This document shows, one piece after another, positions 60,670 through 64,000 of a stretch of 64,000 nt of DNA. The DNA is taken from the NCBI GenBank assembly GCA_002281575.1, contig NCGN01000001.1, positions 248,001 to 312,000 on the forward strand, read 5' to 3'. Source of the stretch: Sphingobacteriia bacterium 28-36-52 (lineage in GTDB: Bacteria > Bacteroidota > Bacteroidia > Chitinophagales > Chitinophagaceae). How positions within the stretch are numbered: the first letter of the stretch is position 1; each line of letters opens with the position of its first letter. Both the position numbers and the translations under genes were made by a program. The notes beneath the pieces are model-generated. The model did no database searches. It worked only from the letters and a program-made list of their open reading frames with translations, and had not been told where the DNA came from.

Positions 60670-62931
60670 ATGAAGAAACTGCTTTCAGTTGTTTTCCTGA
60701 TTCCGGCTTGCACTTTTGCACAGATGAATCACTCCATACCCGGAGCAATGGATGATGGACTTAAAAAAATAACATCGTACAATTTCCCTTTAAAGAAAAC
60801 CCAGCTTGCTCCCGGAAACATATACCAGGGTAAGAAAGTGGAGTACGACTTGTATGTAACCGATACAATGGTAAACTTTACCGGCAAACGCCGTCATGCT
60901 ATTGCCATTAACGGGCAAATACCTGCTCCTATCCTTGAGTTTACTGAAGGCGATACCGCTATTATCAGGGTACACAACATGATGCAGATGGAAACATCTA
61001 TTCATTGGCATGGCATATTGTTGCCCAATAAAGAAGATGGGGTTCCTTATTTAACAACTTCTCCTGTGGAAGCTGGCAAAACTTATACGTTCACTTTTCC
61101 ACTGATACAAAGTGGCACTTATTGGTATCATTCCCACACTATGCTACAGGAGCAAAGTGGTTTGTATGGTTCTATTGTAATACACCCTGCCCAGCCGGAG
61201 CCGCAATTGAAAGAGTATGTAGTATTATTATCCGACTGGACAGATGAAAACCCACACCAAGTATTACGTTACCTGAAACGTGGCGGTGAATGGTATGCCA
61301 TTAAAAAAGGAGCATTGCAAAGCTATGGAGAAGCTATTGCAGCAGGTGCATTTAAAGATAAATTGAAACAGGAATGGCAGCGTATGCCCGCCATGGATGT
61401 ATCTGATGTTTACTACAATAAATTCTTATTGAACGGGCAGGAAACAAATGAATTTAAAGATGCAAAGCCTGGAGAAATAATCCGGCTAAGGATTATCAAT
61501 GGTTCGGCTGCCACTTACTTCAACCTGCAGTATGGCAACAGCTATATACGGATAATTGCCGCTGATGGTATTAATGTAACTCCTGTTAATGTAAATAAAC
61601 TGGAAATTGCTATTGCAGAAACTTACGACATATTGATTACAGTGCCCGAAACAGGCACTGCAGAACTTAGGGCTACTTCATGGGATGTAATGGGATATTC
61701 GTCTGCTTTCTTTGGCACCGGTTCGGTTATTAAAGCACCGGATATTCCAAGGCTGAATTATTTTAAAATGATGCAGCAAATGGGCAGTATGAACATGAAG
61801 ACTATGGATATGGGCAATATGCAGGGCATGGACATGAAGAATATGAGTATGCCTGTTGATACCATACCCAAAAAGAAGGAAATGAATATGCAGAATATGG
61901 AAGGCATGAAGATGGACGATATGGCAGGCATGGATATGAAAATGGAAATACCGGGTGAATTTAATTACAATATGCTGCGGGCTCTGCATCCAACCACATT
62001 AGATTCCTCTTTACTACCACGGGAAGTTAAGCTCACACTCACAGGTAATATGCTGCGGTATGTATGGTCATTTGATTTCAAAACTTTATCAACTGCCGAT
62101 AAAATACGCATTCGAAAAGGGGAAAGAGTAAGATTCGTGTTGACCAACAATACGATGATGCGGCACCCATTGCACCTGCACGGCCACTTCTTCCGCTTCA
62201 TCAATACTCAAGGTGAATATTCACCCATGAAACATACATTCGATATCAAGCCAATGGAAACCGTAACTATTGAATTTGATGCCAATGAAGAGCAAGACTG
62301 GTTTTTTCATTGCCATATTTTATACCACATGATGGCTGGAATGGCCCGTATCGTGAGCTATGAAGGAAGTGTGCAAAATGAATTTGCAAAAAACGGATAC
62401 CGAAAATTAAAAAAAGAGGATAATGTTCTTTATCCATGGTACGATTTGTCAGTACACTCTCAAGGTGCATGGCTGAGTGGAAATATTTCAAACAATAAAA
62501 TGGCGTTGGAATTTGAGGGAAGGACAAGTTGGAAGGGTGATTACGAAACGGAAACGCATTTACTTCGTTACCTCGATAAAAAACAATACCTCGCCTTTTA
62601 TATAGGTTATGATTACCGGAAAAATAAAACGCTGCCTTTAGCAAACAAACCCAACTCAAAGGATAACCGCAGGGTTTTTGATGCAGGCTTTTATTATTTA
62701 TTGCCTATGCTTATCCGTTCTGAATGGCGAATTGACCATACAGGTCGTTTACGATTGCAATTGGAAAGAAGAGATTTACCCCTCAGTAATAATTTCTTTT
62801 TTGATTTTAGGGTAAATACGGATAAGGAATATAATGTAGCAGCAAGATATATGATTGCCAAATCATTTTCCATCAGCACAAATTATGACAGTGATTATAA
62901 ATGGGGAATTGGATTAACATGGCACTATTGA
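60670..62931 (+). CDS. Multicopper oxidase (CopA type) fused to a CopB-like C-terminal domain
   Basis: The 753-residue protein has a signal peptide (about 1-18). Copper motifs are HWHG at 112-115, HSHTM at 154-158, HPLHLHG at 499-505 and HCHILYHMMAGM at 547-558. A Met-rich insert (about 367-427) has repeated MGNMQGMDMKNM-type units, as in CopA. After the oxidase, residues 585-753 form a beta-strand-rich region (LSGNISNNKMALEFEGR, QYLAFYIGYDYRKN) that looks like the CopB outer-membrane barrel. CopA and CopB are separate in other bacteria, so this is a fusion. Confidence 0.85.
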   Translation: MKKLLSVVFLIPACTFAQMNHSIPGAMDDGLKKITSYNFPLKKTQLAPGNIYQGKKVEYDLYVTDTMVNFTGKRRHAIAINGQIPAPILEFTEGDTAIIRVHNMMQMETSIHWHGILLPNKEDGVPYLTTSPVEAGKTYTFTFPLIQSGTYWYHSHTMLQEQSGLYGSIVIHPAQPEPQLKEYVVLLSDWTDENPHQVLRYLKRGGEWYAIKKGALQSYGEAIAAGAFKDKLKQEWQRMPAMDVSDVYYNKFLLNGQETNEFKDAKPGEIIRLRIINGSAATYFNLQYGNSYIRIIAADGINVTPVNVNKLEIAIAETYDILITVPETGTAELRATSWDVMGYSSAFFGTGSVIKAPDIPRLNYFKMMQQMGSMNMKTMDMGNMQGMDMKNMSMPVDTIPKKKEMNMQNMEGMKMDDMAGMDMKMEIPGEFNYNMLRALHPTTLDSSLLPREVKLTLTGNMLRYVWSFDFKTLSTADKIRIRKGERVRFVLTNNTMMRHPLHLHGHFFRFINTQGEYSPMKHTFDIKPMETVTIEFDANEEQDWFFHCHILYHMMAGMARIVSYEGSVQNEFAKNGYRKLKKEDNVLYPWYDLSVHSQGAWLSGNISNNKMALEFEGRTSWKGDYETETHLLRYLDKKQYLAFYIGYDYRKNKTLPLANKPNSKDNRRVFDAGFYYLLPMLIRSEWRIDHTGRLRLQLERRDLPLSNNFFFDFRVNTDKEYNVAARYMIAKSFSISTNYDSDYKWGIGLTWHY

Positions 62932-62958
62932 TTTCTTAAAAACAAATAAAAATGTTTT

Positions 62959-64000
62959 ATGGAATATTATCACCACAATCAACAACGGTACACCTGCCCC
63001 ATGCATCCTGAAATTGTGAAAAATGAACCCGGCAGTTGTCCCAAATGCGGAATGAATCTCGTTCCTGTTGATGTAAAAGAGAAAGAAAATTCTCATTCGC
63101 AGCATCAGCTAACAGACCATATAAAAGAGGCTTCTTCTGCTAATGAGCAGCATATTGCACCTGTTGTTGAAATGCAAAATACTCAAGGGTTCCAAAAGTA
63201 CACATGTCCCATGCACCCACAAATCATACAGGATGGTCCTGGTAAGTGCCCTCTGTGTGGTATGTCGCTTGTGCCAATTGCAAAGTCAACCTCGCATGGA
63301 GGACATGAAGTTCATTCATCAGGCATAACAGATTTTAAAAAGCGGTTTTATGTGGTACTGGTTCTTGCGGTTCCCATAATGTTACTTTCAGAAATGATTC
63401 AGCATTGGCTGAATATCCATATCAGTTTCCAGGGCTCAAGTTATGTGTTACTTATTTTATCCTCTATTGTATTCTTTTATGGAGGATGGCCTTTTCTAAA
63501 GGGATTGGTTGGTGAAATGCGGGCAAAAAATCCCGGCATGATGACCTTGGTAGCATTTGCCATTTCAGTTGCCTATATCTACAGCGTCGCAATTGTCTTG
63601 GGGTTAAATGGCATGGATTTCTTTTGGGAGTTGGCAACACTCATTCTTATCATGTTATTGGGACACTGGATAGAAATGAAATCTGTTGCTGGGGCATCCA
63701 GGGAACTTGAACTATTAGTACAGTTAATGCCGGATGATGCTCATTTAATCAATGGTGATATAATAACTGAAGTAAAGACAGATTCGCTGAAAGAAAATGA
63801 TGTCATTCTTATCAAGCCAGGAGAGAAGGTTGCAGCCGACGGTTTTATCGTAGACGGCGAAAGTTATCTTAATGAATCCATGCTCACCGGTGAATCAAAG
63901 CCAGTTGAAAAATCAAAGGGAGATAAAGTGATCGCAGGAGCTATCAATGGTAATGGAGCCATAAAAGTTTCTGTATCACATGGCGTCAAAGATTCTTACT
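62959..64000 (+). CDS. Copper-translocating P-type ATPase, 3' end outside the window
   Basis: The gene runs off the window end, and 347 residues are visible. Two HMBD motifs lie at about 11-34 and 81-104 (YTCPMHP...GKCPLCGM), followed by membrane helices from about 129 on and the actuator-domain motif LTGESKPVEK near the end. The catalytic DKTGT is beyond the window. P1B ATPases with HMBD domains export Cu(I) (or Cu(II)/Ag) from the cytosol. It is 27 bases after the oxidase gene. Confidence 0.9.
   Translation, partial: MEYYHHNQQRYTCPMHPEIVKNEPGSCPKCGMNLVPVDVKEKENSHSQHQLTDHIKEASSANEQHIAPVVEMQNTQGFQKYTCPMHPQIIQDGPGKCPLCGMSLVPIAKSTSHGGHEVHSSGITDFKKRFYVVLVLAVPIMLLSEMIQHWLNIHISFQGSSYVLLILSSIVFFYGGWPFLKGLVGEMRAKNPGMMTLVAFAISVAYIYSVAIVLGLNGMDFFWELATLILIMLLGHWIEMKSVAGASRELELLVQLMPDDAHLINGDIITEVKTDSLKENDVILIKPGEKVAADGFIVDGESYLNESMLTGESKPVEKSKGDKVIAGAINGNGAIKVSVSHGVKDSY

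Overview
The window looks like a chromosome segment of a Bacteroidota bacterium, most likely of the Chitinophagales/Chitinophagaceae type (inference). Supporting signs are low GC, weak Shine-Dalgarno sequences, TAnnTTTG-like -7 boxes, an LPS-export protein pair of the Bacteroidota kind, a HYC_CC_PP protein and Bacteroidota-style relaxase, PRTRC and CusA proteins.

Bases 1-14.7 kb are ordinary core chromosome: the 3' part of a hybrid sensor kinase plus a receiver-kinase; a leftward cluster of nhaA, an OstA-like LptA/C-type protein, an MCE/MlaD protein and a cell-wall amidase; lptD in the opposite direction; a PlsC acyltransferase, ung, a THUMP RNA methyltransferase and a J-domain/KTSC protein ended by a strong terminator.

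From about 14.75 kb the content changes to accessory DNA. Bases 15.0-31.7 kb form a mobilizable-element backbone: a TIGR04141/DUF6119 protein and a DUF6602 protein at the left edge, then a long leftward gene array. Listed from right to left this holds ssb, two tandem TnsA-like nucleases, radC, a second ssb, DUF932, DUF3560, PRTRC proteins E, C, a probable F, B and ThiF, a small protein, a probable oriT, mobC, a relaxase and a VirD4/TraG coupling protein. PRTRC C, B and ThiF have the hallmarks of ubiquitin-like, E2-like and E1-like proteins: a terminal glycine, a Cys in an E2-type flap, and an adenylation fold with a candidate catalytic Cys. I consider this the most interesting system in the window. 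No integrase is visible.

Bases 32.1-64 kb are a copper/silver (and perhaps Co/Zn/Cd) resistance island. Module 1 (32.1-41.9 kb) has HYC_CC_PP and HMBD-repeat proteins, a CusA-type pump split into two reading frames, an outer-membrane factor, a multicopper oxidase and two membrane-fusion adaptors. After a gap with three tiny membrane ORFs come an AraC regulator, a desaturase-DUF2147 fusion, an orphan nuclease-like protein and a FecA-like TonB receptor. Module 2 (48.9-58.0 kb) has a His-rich secreted protein, TolC-like and adaptor proteins (the adaptor with an extra N-terminal domain), an NTF2-like protein, an HMA metal-binding protein, two more periplasmic metal-binding proteins and a full-length CzcA-type pump. 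Module 3 (58.3 kb to the end) has a GT87-like membrane protein, a Met-rich DUF2231-like membrane protein, a multicopper oxidase with a Met-rich insert and a CopB-like C-terminal region, and the start of a copper P-type ATPase with two HMBD motifs. Together these would oxidise Cu(I) in the periplasm, pump it from the cytoplasm, and extrude it across the outer membrane.
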